The position numbers and the translations under genes are program-made. The notes under the pieces are model-generated. The model was not told the origin of the DNA. It did not search any database and saw nothing but the letters and a program-made list of their open reading frames with translations. A DNA stretch of 64,000 nt. Source: Rhexocercosporidium sp. MPI-PUGE-AT-0058 (taxonomy: Eukaryota; Ascomycota; Leotiomycetes; Helotiales). Numbering within the stretch: position 1 is the stretch's first letter; every line of letters starts with the position of its first letter. The DNA lies in assembly GCA_020746875.1 (NCBI GenBank), contig JAGTJL010000013.1, forward strand, positions 1 through 64,000, given 5' to 3'. This document shows, piece by piece, positions 33,090 to 45,311 of this stretch.

Positions 33090-33196
33090 TATTTAGACCG
33101 CGAACTTTCAGATATTCCCTATTATTCTTTCTAATAATAAAAAGCTAATTATAAAAATATTAAGCCGAGGATTTAATCGCCGGAAGATAATCATAA

Positions 33197-33410
33197 GCTC
33201 AGTTAAGGACTGATAATAAAAATATAATTATAAGCTTAATTAAGGACTTAATAATAAAGAAATAGTTATAAGCTGAGTTAGAGACTTAATAATAAAGAAA
33301 TAATTACCGGCTGAATTAGAGACTTAATAATAAAAAAATAGTTAGGCTGAGTTGAAGACTTAATAATAAAGAAATAATTATAAACTAAGTTAAAGATTTA
33401 ATAATCCGTT
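33197..33410 (+). repeat. 37-38-bp minisatellite, about 6 units
   Basis: Units start at about 33197, 33234, 33272, 33310, 33346 and 33384 and follow GCTGAGTTAGAGACTTAATA then ATAAAGAAATAATTATA. The period is not a multiple of three, so it is not a coding repeat. Confidence 0.75.
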
Positions 33411-34917
33411 CTTGCTTACTTTTATGAGGATTTCTTTTTTTAATAAATATAAATATAAGAACTATTATATAATACTTAAATACGCTTCTCCTTTCGAATT
33501 ATTTTTTTACGATTTTTAATTATTTTTATTCGTTTATTTTAATATATATTAATAAATCTAACGTAAATCTTTTTATTTTTACGTATTCGTGGAATCCTTA
33601 CTTAATACTTTTAACTTAATTATTAAGCTTTATACCGTCGTAATAAACGTATCTTAATTCGCCGGTTCGTATAATAATATTAAGAAAAGTAATAAAATAA
33701 TTATTATAAATAAAGAAGACCGCCTCGAAGCATATATAATAAATTTAATAAATCGAAAGATTTCCGTTATTATTAATTCGGAAAAATGCTATATTAATAA
33801 AATCGAAACAGCTATTATTAAAGCTATTTAGGGCTTAGTAATCCCGAATAGCGAAAGTTATTAATAATCGGTCGAAGATTATAGATATTTTTTTAAAGTC
33901 CGGCTTATTAATTTTGCATTTATTACAGCGAGGGATTTTCTTATTAACGCCCGACTTGTTTAAATAAAGTTAAAATATAATCCGTAATTAATCTACGAAT
34001 ATCGAAGCCTTATTTATTTTTTAATAAATATCTTTATAAAATTAAATACCGTTATTATTATTACTTTTGATTTCTCTTTTATATAACTTTCAGAATTATT
34101 AATTATTTTTATAATATTATATTATAAAGACTTAAATTACGTTATATTAAAACGTAAAAAAAGTAAAAGCTTTTTATATTCTCGTAATATCTTAAAATAT
34201 TTTAATAACGTACTTTTTTAAATTCGTATTAGCTAAGCCTTAACGTAATATATTTCGTAAAGCGATTTTCTCTTTTAGATTTAAGTAATCTTAAAGCCTT
34301 TTAATAATAATTATAATCGTTTAAGAAAAGACGTTAAATAAAGTAATATTATATAAAAGATTAATAGCGACCTAGTCGGCTTAAGTCCGATTTATATTAA
34401 AATATAATAATAAAATTAAAATAGAATTTAATATATAAGAATTATTCTCTTAAACTAGACCTCTCTCGAGGCGTCGAACTTAATCTTATACGGTTTATTA
34501 TTAAGTCTTATTTACTAAATATAATATTATAACCGAAATATTTAAAAACTTAAAAAATATAATATTCTTATTCCTTAAGCGTATAAAAGTCGAAAAAAAG
34601 CGTAATATAAAAAATCTACGGTCGTTAATAATTACGGCGCAAGCCTAGATTTCGGATAGCAAAACTCTAATTAGTTAAATAATATCGGCGCTCGCGAGGA
34701 GAATGCCGTTTAAAAACTCTTAAATAAAACTAATTACTATTAATAAATCTTATAAAAAAGAGCTAAAAGTCTACTTGCCGGTCAAGGTAATAATTAAATT
34801 ATTTTATAATATTTAAAAAGTCCTAAAATAAAATAAATATCCATTATAAATAATTTCTCGAAGAATACGCAGTAAAAGAAGTATCGGCGAGGATCGGAAT
34901 TATAAAAAATGCGAATA

Positions 34918-34941
34918 TTTTAATATATTAATATATTAAAA
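34918..34941. repeat. Dispersed 24-bp palindrome, copy 3
   Basis: Identical to copy 2. Confidence 0.7.
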
Positions 34942-34986
34942 TAATACTTTTCTAAATTATTAAGCTACTAAGCAAATTATTTAATA

Positions 34987-35010
34987 TTTTAGTATATTAA
35001 TATATTAAAA
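34987..35010. repeat. Dispersed 24-bp palindrome, copy 4
   Basis: Half-site TTTTAGTATATT with TTAATATATTAAAA; one transition from perfect. Confidence 0.7.
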
Positions 35011-35179
35011 TATATACGCACAGTTTATCGCGTAAAATAAATTAATAACTTTAAAAAGCTTTTTTATTTCTCTAAAAATAATACTAAACTCCAGCTCGAC
35101 GTATTATATAATTACGAACTAATAATATAAAGTAAATACTAAAAGTAAAAAAGAAAAGAGCACGAGTAAGTTTCCTGAT

Positions 35180-35680
35180 AGTTTTCTGTAATTTATATTA
35201 ATTTTTCTAATTTCTAGCGGCGGCGATAAAGCTCTTCGAGCAAATAAGTAACGGAATAGAGATTTATTATTTTATTTATTAAAATAAGCTCTTTTTCCTC
35301 TCGCTGTATTAATTCTAATAATAGTAGTTATTTATTTAAAAGAGACTTAAGAGACTTTTTAAGTTAAGCTAGTTAATTATTCTTTAAAGAACTTAATTAC
35401 TGAAGCTTTATACTCCTCGGTCCTTATTCTTATTAAACTTAAGACGGCTTTTACCTCTTCGATTATTATTAAATAAAACTTTATTCTTAAAGCCTTTATT
35501 ACGTTAATTAAGTAATCTTTTTCCGCTCGTAAGAATCTCTTAATTAAGTCTGCTATTAAGTCTGCTATTAAATCTGCTATTAAGCCTGCTATTAAGCTTG
35601 TTATCTTCTTAAATAAGCTTAAGGCCGCTGCGAAAGTCTTTATGAAAGTCTTCTTTCTCTCGCACGAAAAGCAAACTGAT
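35180..35680 (-). pseudogene. Decayed helical protein of unknown family
   Basis: Minus-strand reading from about 35650 is LSLFKKITSLIAGLIADLIA, then LIKRFLRAEKDYLINVIKAL, RTEEYKASVIKFFKE, then INTARGKRAYFNK and LFRYLFARRALSPPLE. Its stops are TAA/TAG at positions compatible with glutamine codons. The ADLI tetrapeptide repeat comes from the 12-bp minisatellite at 35543-35602. The protein looks mostly alpha-helical, possibly coiled coil. No family is recognised; it may belong with the other minus-strand remnants around it. Confidence 0.35.
35543..35602 (-). repeat. 12-bp minisatellite, 5 units
   Basis: ATTAAGTCTGCT repeated with period 12. It encodes ADLI on the minus strand. Confidence 0.7.
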
Positions 35681-36887
35681 CTATTTTAATCGTCTTCTTA
35701 TTTCTTTTAAAAAATACTTTTTTTAAAAATTATTATAATTTTTATTTATCTTTTTATTTTAATTATTAAAATATTAGCTTTTAATAATATTATTTCAGAA
35801 GATAATATAACGCTTTTATTTAAAAGTAAATAATACTTTTCTTTATAAGGCTTTAATATTAATATTTAATAAATAAAAGAAATGCTTAATAAATTAATTC
35901 TTAGCTCAGACGCCGATGCTTTTAGCTTTATACCTTTTAAAGAAGTAAGTTATAAAAGCAGCTTTAATATATTATTAAAAAAGTATAGCTTATTATTAGA
36001 TTATTTAAATCGTTATTAAAAAAGCAGAAGCAAAAGCAAGTTAAAATAGTAGTAAAAGCTCTAGTTCTTTAAATAATAAGAAATCTTAAAATAAATAAGA
36101 AAAAGAATAAATAATAATTATAATAAAAGGATTCGGCCGTATATATAATAAAATAATATAATTTAATGAAATTATAATTAAAAGTTAATACTTTACTTAT
36201 TTTTGATTTTAACGTATCTTAAATCTTATTATAAACTAATAAAAAAAGATAAAATATCGGAAGCGGCTTATCTTTTACTTAAATTAAAATAGTCTTATAT
36301 TCGACAAGTATTAATTAAAGATATAATAATATAACTTAAATTAGCCGTACGACTTATATTACGCTCTTCCGAATAATACGCTTTTTTAAATAATACGCTT
36401 TTTTTATAATAATACGCTCTCTTTTTAATACGCTGGTAAATTTTTAGCGCTTTACGGTTATTAAAAAATATAAATAACCCGCTTTTTAACTTTTAGCGAT
36501 ATTTTTAGTAAATTACTTTAAGATATAACTTGCGGATAATATCTTATAAAGTAATATTTTTTTAAAAGAATATTAAGTTATAAACTCTTTATTTTCTTTA
36601 TATATAATAATAACGCTAATCGATATAATTTCTTTAATAAATTATATATTATTTAATATTCGAACTAATAAATACGCGATTAAAAAAGATCTCGCGTATT
36701 TAAAATACCTTTCGATTCTTAATAAAAACGTTATAAGTATTATTAAAATCGTTCTTGTTATTATTATAAGATTTACTTACTTGCGAGCTTTTTCTTACGC
36801 TTTTATTACCGATATACTTCCTGTTATCGCCAATTCGAGCTTTATTTAATATTTTTATTATTTTATTTTTATTTTATATAAACTGAA
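35681..36887. other. AT-rich RIP-eroded sequence
   Basis: No supported gene or repeat. Local AATACGCTTTTTTAAATAAT-type duplications occur near 36370-36440. Confidence 0.4.
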
Positions 36888-37079
36888 TACTTTTGCTTTT
36901 TATAGATTTGCTTTTTTTAAATCCGCTTTTTGCGAATTTACTTTTTGCGAATTTACTTTTTCTGAATTTATCTTTTCCGAATCCGCTTTTTACGAATCTG
37001 TCTTTTGCGAATCTGCCTTCTTCGAATCCGCTTTTTACGAATCTGCCTTTTACGAATCTGCTTTTTCCGAATCCGCTTT
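36888..37079 (-). repeat. 15-bp coding-type minisatellite (pentapeptide repeat), split by a copia insertion
   Basis: About 13 units resembling CGAATCTGCTTTTTA. On the minus strand every unit is one pentapeptide: SGFGK, SRFVK, GRFVK, SGFEE, GRFAK, DRFVK, SKFAK. The array is cut at 37079/37080 by the copia element and resumes briefly at 43200 (one more SGFKE unit) after the target duplication. The open frame is uninterrupted within the array, in contrast to its surroundings. Confidence 0.8.
37075..37079. repeat. Target-site duplication GCTTT, left copy
   Basis: GCTTT directly before the LTR, matched by 43200-43204. Confidence 0.85.
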
Positions 37080-37357
37080 TGTGAGAATAGGCGAGCCAAT
37101 CAGGAAGAGGAAGCGCAGTAGGTGAGGACACGTGATTAAAGAGAGAGAGAATTGCTTGCTTACTTAAAGAGCTAAAAGAGCTCTACGGTAGTTATATACA
37201 AAATAATAGCTTCTCTAAAAGCTTCTATAATTACGTAATTAAATACGAGCGTAATTTCCCGGAATACAAAGGTAATTTCTAGACCGCGTAAGCAGTGGAA
37301 ACTCCTTCGGCTATTCTAGGGTAGAATCGGCACGAGTTACCGAAGTGAAATCCAACA
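37080..37357 (-). repeat. 3' LTR of copia family 1 element
   Basis: 278 bp, direct copy of 42922-43199. Confidence 0.95.
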
Positions 37358-37368
37358 CGCCCTCTTAA
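37358..37368 (-). other. Polypurine tract of copia family 1
   Basis: The minus strand reads TTAAGAGGGCG immediately before the LTR's TGTTGG, the expected position for plus-strand priming. Confidence 0.6.
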
Positions 37369-37530
37369 TGAGTGACGTAATAGCTTTATAAGCTTATATA
37401 TAAGCTAGCTTTAAAGCAGAGCTCATTTTTACAAGAATAGAGTAAATACATGAAATACCCTTTGCGGAGGGTAGGCCAGATGTGAAGAGAAAGAAATACA
37501 AATTATAATCTCGTTTCCTCCGCTTTAGCC

Positions 37531-40500
37531 CTATTCGGCTAGTCTTAAAAGCCTTATGAATTCGATGAATTTAGGCTTATCTAGCGGCTTCGTAAAGCCG
37601 TCGGCTTTTTATTTAGACCTTCTTATATAAATTAGGTTTATTTCGCCTTAATTTATGAGGTCGCGGACGTAGTAGTATTTGACGGCAATATACTTAGTTC
37701 TCTCGTGGAATTGAGAGTTATTAACTAATAAGAGAGCGCCGTTATTGTCCGTATAAATAAGGAATCGTTCCTGTATGTAATAGCCTAATTCGGTTAGAAG
37801 CTGCTTTATATAAACAGCCTCTTTAAAAGCCGAATTAATAACTATATATTCGGCCTTAGTCGTACTTTAAGCTATAATACTTTAGAGCTTGCTTTTCCAG
37901 CTGAATAAGCAACTCGCTAAGTAAAAGCTCAAGCCGCTAGTCGATTTAGCCGTACCAATGTCTCCGGCGTAGTCGGCGTTGCAATAGCCGCTTATATATC
38001 GACTAGAGCTTTTTTCGTAGATTAGCCCTAGCTTTTTTAATCCTTTTAGGTATTTAAGCACGTTTTTAAGAGCAATTATGTGATCGGCGCTAGGGTTACT
38101 AGCGAATCGAGCGAGCTTTATAACCGAGTAGCAAATATCGGGTCTAGTAGCTAGCGTAAGAAATAAGAGGCAGCCTATAATTTGCTGATATTGATTTATT
38201 TCCTCTTTATTAGCTTAATTAGGATTAGGCTCTAGCTTAGCCTTCGAATCCATTGGTATATCTTTAGGCTTATAGTCGGTCATATTAAACCGCGCTAGCA
38301 CTTTCTCAATATAGCTCTCTTGGCTTAGTTTTATACAACCTTTGTTTAGGTTATAGTCGATATTTATACCCAAGTAGTCCTTTATTAGCCCTAAATCCTT
38401 TAACTTAAAGAGTTTTTTAAGCTCTTTAATAAAGGATTTAATATTATTAACGCTTAGGCTAATTATTGTTAAGTCGTCTACGTAAATAGAGACTATAAGC
38501 TGTTACTCCTTATTAATTAAGATGTAATTCTCGGTAATTAAGGCTTGAAAACCGAGTTTTTGGACTAGGACTTCCTTTAGCGTAATAAACTAGAGCCTAG
38601 CTGACTGTTTTAGCCCGTATAAGGCTTTATTAAGTAGGAGTAGTTTATTAGCGTATTTTTGGGCGTTTATGCCTTTAGGAGGCATTATATACAGAGTATT
38701 TACGTTAATATCACTTTGCGTAAAAGCCGATATCATATCGACTTTCTATATAAGCTAATCGTAAAGGACCGCTAAGGCGAATATAAGTCGCCAAGCTATT
38801 TGTTTTATTACGCTAGTAAAAGTGTCTACGTAGTTAAGGCTATAGAGTTGCTCAAACCCTTTAGCGACGAATTTAGCTTTAAATTCGAAGTAATTAGGTG
38901 ATTCTTTAATTTTATACACCTACCTCGTTTTTAAAGGCTTATAAGCCTTGCTAGCGTCTTTTGGCATTATTTCCCAAGTCTTGTGACTTTCTAGGGAATT
39001 GGCTTCTTTTTCCATGGCTTTTAGCTAATAGTCCTTGTACGGAGAGGCCATAGCCTCTTTAAGGCTTTTAGGCTCGTAAATTTAAAGGCCTTTAGTCCGT
39101 TTAATAACGACTTTATTAGCCTCTAGCTCTTTAGGTAGCTTTATTAGCTCCTTTTCTAGATCTTCGTCTATTTTAGAGCTTATTAGAGCTATAGAAGCTA
39201 GTCTCTTAGCGTCTTTATAGACAGAAAAAGCTTCTTTTTCCTCTTCGATTAACTAATTATTTAGCTGGCGAATAGCCGTCTTAGAGCTTAAGTGTATTAC
39301 TGGCTGATTTTCCGAAGAGTTATTAGAGTCTTTGGCGCTAGTACTAGCGTTTCTAGTTACGACGTTAGGCTCCCAGCTCGAATAATCCTTTCTAGGCCTC
39401 TTAATAGGCGCTTTAGGCATTTCCGGGCTAGCCGTATTAGGCCTCTTATTAGCCTTTGGCGTTTAAGGGAGCTCTTGTGCGAATAAGTCGGATTCGTCTT
39501 CAAAATCCGTTTTCTCGCCCTCTGATTGGTCGATAGGCGACTTTTCGCTTATATTGCCTTTATTAGGCATTTCGTCGTTAATACCACTTATTGACTTAGT
39601 AATATTATCGCTAGCGCCTTTAAACTCTTCAAGTGTTTCGACTGTATTATCGTAGTCGAAGATATCGGTTTCCTCCGTTATATCGTCCTTAAGGATTAAA
39701 TCCTCTTTAATTAAGACGTTTTTAGAGCTTATAACGGCTCTTTTACTCGGTAAATAAACCAAGTAGTTATTAGAAGACTCAAAACCGACAAGAATACCCC
39801 TGTCGGATTTATCGGCTAGCTTATGAGCTCTCTTATTCTCAAGTACGTAGGTTAAAGAGCCTAGTATGCGAATATAATCGATTGTCGGTAATTTACCGCA
39901 TAGAGCTTCAAAAGGCGTCTTCTTTATAACGGAGTTATATGACCGATTCTTAATATGAGCTATTCCTTGTAATAAGTAAGGCTATAAAAACAAGGGTATT
40001 CTCTTAGCCTTACAAACGCTAATTAGCCGCTTTATTAAGTATTTATTTAACCTTTCGGCTATCCTGTTTTGGGAAGGGGAATAAGGGCTAGTGTATTTAT
40101 ATATATACCCTTTTTGCTTGCAATAAAGCGTCCATTTATTAGACTTGAATTCCCCGGCGTTATTAAGCTTAAAAGCTTTAATATTCGCCATAAATTTGAT
40201 TTCCTTCTGATTAAACTGCGTATTTATTATATTACAGAAGTCAATAAGTACGTCATAAGCGTCGGCTTTGAGTTTTAAGGCGTATAGTTAAATAGCTCTT
40301 GATCCTCTACATGTAATAGTGAGGAAATAACGCTCTCCTTTAAGTCCTTTGACTTTAAAAGGCCCCGCAATATTAATATCGAATATAGTCAAGGGTGGCG
40401 CGTCTGACATAGGCTTTTTACTGCCGATCACGTGCATTTTGCCGCTATTACAAGCGTCACAGTCGGCTAGCTCTACGTCTTTTTATTGGATTTTCTTTAA

Positions 40501-42090
40501 TCCATGGCTTTTCTCGATCGTTTTAAGAATCGACTCTTTATTTATATGCACTAGCCTCTTATAGTAAAGGTCTAGCGGCGAATTAGAGTCTACCTGATAT
40601 ATTACAGGTTCGAGAGCGTCAATATCGACTTCCGCTTGAACGTAATAGGCGTTATAATCCTATTTAGCCTGTAATTGGCCTTTTTTATGCTTTAATAAAG
40701 CACCGTTCTCGGTAAAGTTGATTGACCAGCCTTTCTTAGTCATTTCCCTTGAGCTTAAAAGGGTCGTTTTTAGCCCCGGAATATAGTTTACCCGTTGGAT
40801 AACTACTTCTATGCCGTTATTGCCCTTAATAGGAATATCTCCCGTGCCTAGTATCGGTAATACGTCGCCATTAGCGATTGTGACCGATTTGCGAAGGGTA
40901 GGTTGATAGTTAAGTAACCATCCCTTATTAGGCGTATAGTGCTCGCTAGCACCGGAGTCTAGAACTAGTCTATAATTATAAACGGTTCTAAAAGCTTGAT
41001 TTGCAATATCTCCCTCTGATTGGTCAGAATCGGACTCGCTTAATTCCTCTATGGTATTTACAAAAGTACTCATAAGTAAGAGAGGTTCAAGCTGCACTTT
41101 AGGCTTCACATATGACCTACCCTTCGGTAAGGGTAAGTCGTTTGTGTGTGCCTTTATAGGCTTTCTAGCCGTCACGTGCTTATTAAGCGGTGTATAAGTC
41201 TTAGATACGGCCATAATAGCCTTCGTAGACTCTGTTTTTGATTCGCCTTTTGACTCCTTAGCCTTTTTAGCCTTATTAGGCTTTTTATTCGGATTTTCCG
41301 AATTATTAGGCCTTAGCTCAAGGTGTAAGACCTAGCACGTAGACGTTATATGTCCCGTGACTTTGCACTTATTGCAGTGCTTCTTACCGCCTTTACCGCC
41401 TTTAAACGCTTTATTAGCGTTAAGGTCGGCGTTAGCGCCCATGCGAGCTTCTTCCGAAATTAGGTCGTTAATTAAACCGTTAATATCGATATTCTTGAGA
41501 TCACCTGACATTTTCTCGTATTTACGAGACGAAAAGGCGTCAAAAGAGCTCGGTAAGCCTTTAAGTATTAGGCTAGCAATTACGGGCTTAGGAATCTCGC
41601 AGTCTAGCTGCTTTAGGTATATGGCGCTTGATTGGATTACGTTAGTATATTCGTTTATACTCTTATAAGAGCTGTAATTGGAATCGACGATTTGATTTAT
41701 ATAGCGGCCGACTAGCTCAAGCGTTGATTGGCCGAAAGTAGATTGAATAGCGTTCTATAGCTTTTTAGCCGTATCTTTATCTTTAAATCGCTCTTGATTC
41801 TTTAGCGATATAATCGACTTTAGCGCTCCTAGCGCTTTTTGGCTTTGCGTCTTAAAGTAGTTTAGCTTTTCGTGATATTTTACGGCTAGCTCATGAGAAT
41901 AAGGAGCTAATACGGCTCTACCTCCTTCGGTACTCCTAGCGTAATATAAGGATTGGTCCGGAGGCAAAGCTTTGCCGGAAATATAAGGCATATAGCCGTT
42001 AATTTCCAGGAATAGGCTAGCAGGATTTATCCACTTAATGTAGTTAGACTTCCCTACTAGCTTCTCTCCTTTAAAGGCAGTAGCGGCCAT
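37531..42090 (-). pseudogene. Gag-pol polyprotein of copia family 1, nonsense-mutated
   Basis: One frame of 1520 codons from ATG at 42090 (MAATAFKGEKLVGKSNYIKW) to TAG at 37531. All surviving open pieces share it, so no frameshift has occurred. In order: UBN2/DUF4219-type Gag (42090-41755); zinc knuckle CNKCKVTGHITSTC near 41380-41340; aspartic protease DSGASEH (near 40940); integrase with NNAGEFKSNKW then PYSPSQNRIAERLNKYL (near 40160-40050); a linker; reverse transcriptase with KVDMISAFTQSD, KALYGLKQSARL and the catalytic YVDD at 38484-38473; and RNase H ending in KADGFTKPLDKPKFIEF. Tryptophan (for example ARL-W-F) and other codons are now TAG/TAA. The catalytic motifs I checked are otherwise intact; the element cannot make its full polyprotein. 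Confidence 0.9.
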
Positions 42091-42907
42091 TTTAAGCTTG
42101 TCTCGATTGAGTTTAGCTTTGATTCCTTTAGGCGATTATCACTTATAATGATTTATTAGACTATTTTAATCTTAGACTTTATTTAAGTCTTTATAACCTC
42201 ACAATGAGGCTACCCTCCTTGATTTGGTATGCCCTAAATCGATTTAAAATCGATTAATTAAGGTAAAAAAGCCTTGCCAAAGACTTATTATTACCTTACC
42301 GAGGGTTTCGCTTAGCTAATATTATAACAGAGTTCCTAGCGGGTCTGCTTAGGCTCTTATTACAACGCTAGCGCCACTACTAGCTTGGTTTTTCTCACAG
42401 GAATTAGTAAGCTTAACTAGCTGTAACCCTCTCCGAGGATAGCTTCTTATACAGCTAGAAAAGCTTAAAAACTACTGTAATTTGTGCTAGACTAGTGACG
42501 ATTCGGACAGCCACTCCTTAATACAAGCCACGCTAGCACGCTACTTATAGCCACTGCTAGCGCCGTAAAAGGTATAAGCACCTAGGAATGAGAAATTTGT
42601 TATAAGACCTAGAACCGTAATCTAGGTGGTTACGCGCGCTTATAACGTCTAAGGACCGTTAGGTTATGATTTCCCTAGGGTTTAGTCTTAGGGTCAAAGG
42701 CCTCGGGTCCGTAATTCGTCCTAATCGGGTTAGTAAGGGCTTAAAGGGGTCTAGCTTACTTCAGTCAAGAGAAGCTAGTATGGCTTTATCGACAAGCGTT
42801 TGAACGGAAGCAGCCGAAGCGGTATTAGCCGAGAAAGCTCAGCTTAGTCGTCTCGATCGGGAAGGTGTGTGTCGGTAACTGATATTATTGGCTGCCTTAG
42901 CGAATTG

Positions 42908-42921
42908 CCGAATTGCTACCA
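42908..42921 (-). other. Primer-binding site of copia family 1
   Basis: Directly after the 5' LTR the minus strand reads TGGTAGCAATTCGG. A TGG start, complementary to a tRNA CCA end, is expected. The tRNA was not identified. Confidence 0.5.
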
Positions 42922-43199
42922 TGTGAGAATAGGCGAGCCAATCAGGAAGAGGAAGCGCAGTAGGTGAGGACACGTGATTAAAGAAAGAGAGAATTGCTTG
43001 CTTGCTTGAAGAGCTAGAAGAGCTCTACGGTAGTTATATATAAAATAATAGCTTCTCTAGAAGCTTCTACGACTACGTAATTGAATACGAGCGTAATTTC
43101 CCGGAATACAAAGGTAATTTCTAGACCGCGTAAGCAGTGGAAACTCCTTCGGCTATTCTAGGGTAGAATCGGCACGAGTTACCGAAGTGAAATCCAACA
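42922..43199 (-). repeat. 5' LTR of copia family 1 element
   Basis: 278 bp, direct copy of 37080-37357, less RIP-mutated than that copy (G or C retained at most differing sites). Confidence 0.95.
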
Positions 43200-45026
43200 G
43201 CTTTCTTTAAATCCGCTTTTATTAAGCTTTTTTTTATTAAATATCCGATTATTAAATTTATTTATATCGAAATTCTTTACTTTAGATTATTCTTTTACGC
43301 TAAATTCTTTAATAATACGGCTTTTAAAATAAAAGAAGATATCTTATAAAATAAGAATAAATATAACGAAAAATATAAATCTTCGATAAATTATATCTCG
43401 ATAATAAAGCTAAAAACTAAAATCGAACGTAATAAAGACTTTTAAATAAGAATTATAATTATTATAAATTAAAAGAAAAAAGAATAATTTTATTATTTTA
43501 TTTTAAATTAAGTTTTTATAAGTTGCCTTTTTTAAAAAATTCTTTTTTAAAAATATCTTTGGCGAATCTTATTAAAAGCGAATCCTCGAGCTTTTTAACG
43601 AGATTATCGATTATAAATAAATTAAGATATTAAAAGTAGCTCTTATAACAAAGCAAGCCTCGAAATAAAGCTCGCTACTCGAAATACAAATCTTCTTCTC
43701 GATATACGTTAAGTATAAAATAAAGGAAGTTAAGTAAAAGATTATTTAAGAAATTATTAAAATAATCCACGGGTTCGAGTTATATTAAGCGTTTATTAAT
43801 TTATAAGAAAAAGCTATAAGATTAAAAGAAGAGGAGCTGCGGGAGTTTCTCGAGTCATAAAGCTTTCCGAAATTATAAAATCGCGATATTTATAATTATA
43901 TTATAAAATACTTAATTAAAAAGTTAAAAATAAAATAAGAGCATTTAAATAATAAGTTATAAATATATTAAGAGGTTTATTTTCTTATATAATAATTTAA
44001 TAAAAGTATTATAATATTACTTTTAAAAAAGGCGTCGAATCAGTAAGTAATTTATAAGAACCTTTCTTATTACGCTTTTAATAACTTTTAGAATTCATAA
44101 GATTAATATTCAAAAAATATAATAAATCGTTAAAGTCCTCTTCGACGCTTTCTTTAAAATAATAAGTATTTACTTAATTATAAAATATTTAATTTTTTAT
44201 ATTATAAAAAATATAAATATTATATTCTTTTTCCTTTAAGTATTATAAGAAGTATATCGGCTAAATCTCTTTTTACTTAAAACCTTCGATCCCCTACAAG
44301 GCGTAAAAAATAATTCGGGCGAAACTCTTTTTCTTTAACCGGTCTTAAACTTAATTTATATTATTTACTTTTATTTGCAAGCAATAATTACTTTAGGAAA
44401 TATTATTTATTATTTAATATTATTAAAATTATTTATAAAAAAAACTTTATTATCGTAATATAATTATAATATAATTAAAGTAATTTCCTAAAAGAATATA
44501 GCTTTTGCTTAATAAGTCAGTAAGCCGTCGGCAGTCGCTTAATAAATAATAATATAACTTAAAGTTTTGGTATATTAATATACTAAAACTTATTATAATA
44601 AATATTTTATTTCTTATACGAGTTAATTTAATTAATTTTTATACTCTTTTTAAATATATATTTCTTATTTATCGCTTACTCTTCCTTAAATGCTTAAAGG
44701 TTACTCGAAAGCGGAAAAGCAGTGCGGAAGACTTTTCGTTTCTTTAAATAAGTTTTTATTTTAAAATTAATTAAAAAAGAAAATTATAAGTTTAATAAAT
44801 TTCTTTATTAAAATATATTTATTTAAACGTAAAGCTAAAAGCTTCTTATATTAATTCGTAATAGAATTCTACGTATAATTCTTTATTTACTCTTTTAAAA
44901 GCTTTTCTTATAATTTCTTTTTAATTTATTTTTTATATACCGGGCACTTTTCGATTATCTTTTACTTTTGTTATTATATCCTCCTTAATGCCGAAATAAA
45001 TTAATAAATATAATAAAATCTTAAGC
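43200..45026. other. AT-rich eroded sequence with plus-strand coding-like remains
   Basis: Begins with the GCTTT duplication and the tail of the 15-bp minisatellite. From about 43560 to 43960 the plus strand is protein-like, with stops at TAA only: KRILELFNEIIDYK, then SSLLEIQIFFSIYVKYKIKE, then EEELREFLES and NRDIYNYIIKYLIKKLK. I recognise no family. A copy of the 24-bp palindrome lies at 44565. Confidence 0.4.
44565..44588. repeat. Dispersed 24-bp palindrome, copy 5
   Basis: TTTTGGTATATT with its near-exact complement TTAATATACTAAAA. It keeps GG, so it is probably closest to the ancestral form. Confidence 0.7.
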
Positions 45027-45311
45027 TTTCCGTCGAACTTTAATTCCGGATTTACTTTTATATTCTTATTATTATTGGACGTAAGTAATCTTAACTTAAT
45101 ATCGAACTTTAGCTCTGGCTTTGCTCTTATATTATTATTATTATTAAACACGAGTAGTCTTAGCTTAATATTAAACTTTAATTTCGGCTTTATTCTTATA
45201 TTCTTATTATTATCGGACGCGGGCAGTCTTAGTTTAATATCGAATTCTAGCTCCGGATTTGCTTTTATATTATTATTATTATCGAATGCGAGCAGCTTTA
45301 GTTTAATATCT
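45027..45311 (-). repeat. 69-bp coding-type minisatellite, 4 units
   Basis: The landmark TTAATAT recurs at 45096, 45165, 45234 and 45303, period exactly 69 (23 codons). On the minus strand units read like NNNIRAKPELKFDIKLRLL and NKNIKVNPELKFDGKLK. The plus strand is also open here (45075-45326, Leu/Ser-rich), which is the antisense of the repeat. Confidence 0.75.

Larger units (their letters stand above)
31701..33196. other. AT-rich RIP-eroded sequence
   Basis: No gene. It contains two copies of the dispersed 24-bp palindrome (32070 and 33066) and an island with residual GC at 32030-32060 (CAGCCGCGGGCTAG). Confidence 0.45.
33411..35269. other. AT-rich RIP-eroded sequence
   Basis: No gene can be named. 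Some plus-strand stretches (33760-34100) are weakly protein-like. Two copies of the 24-bp palindrome lie only 69 bp apart here (34918 and 34987). Confidence 0.4.
37080..43199 (-). mobile_element. Complete Ty1/copia LTR retrotransposon (family 1)
   Basis: The 6120-bp element is bounded by two 278-bp direct LTRs. On the minus strand they read TGTTGG...CTCACA. The element is flanked by the 5-bp duplication GCTTT. Transcription is on the minus strand, so the 5' LTR is 42922-43199. The two LTRs differ by roughly ten transitions and no indels, as expected if RIP acted after insertion. The internal region holds a single gag-pol frame with nonsense mutations. It sits inside a 15-bp minisatellite and is less mutated than its host sequence, so it is a later insertion. 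Confidence 0.95.

Noticed and set aside
36893..37084. Plus-strand Leu/Phe/Asn repeat frame over the 15-bp minisatellite
   Set aside because: It is open only because the repeat period is a multiple of three; the minus-strand SGFGK-type reading is longer and continues on both sides.
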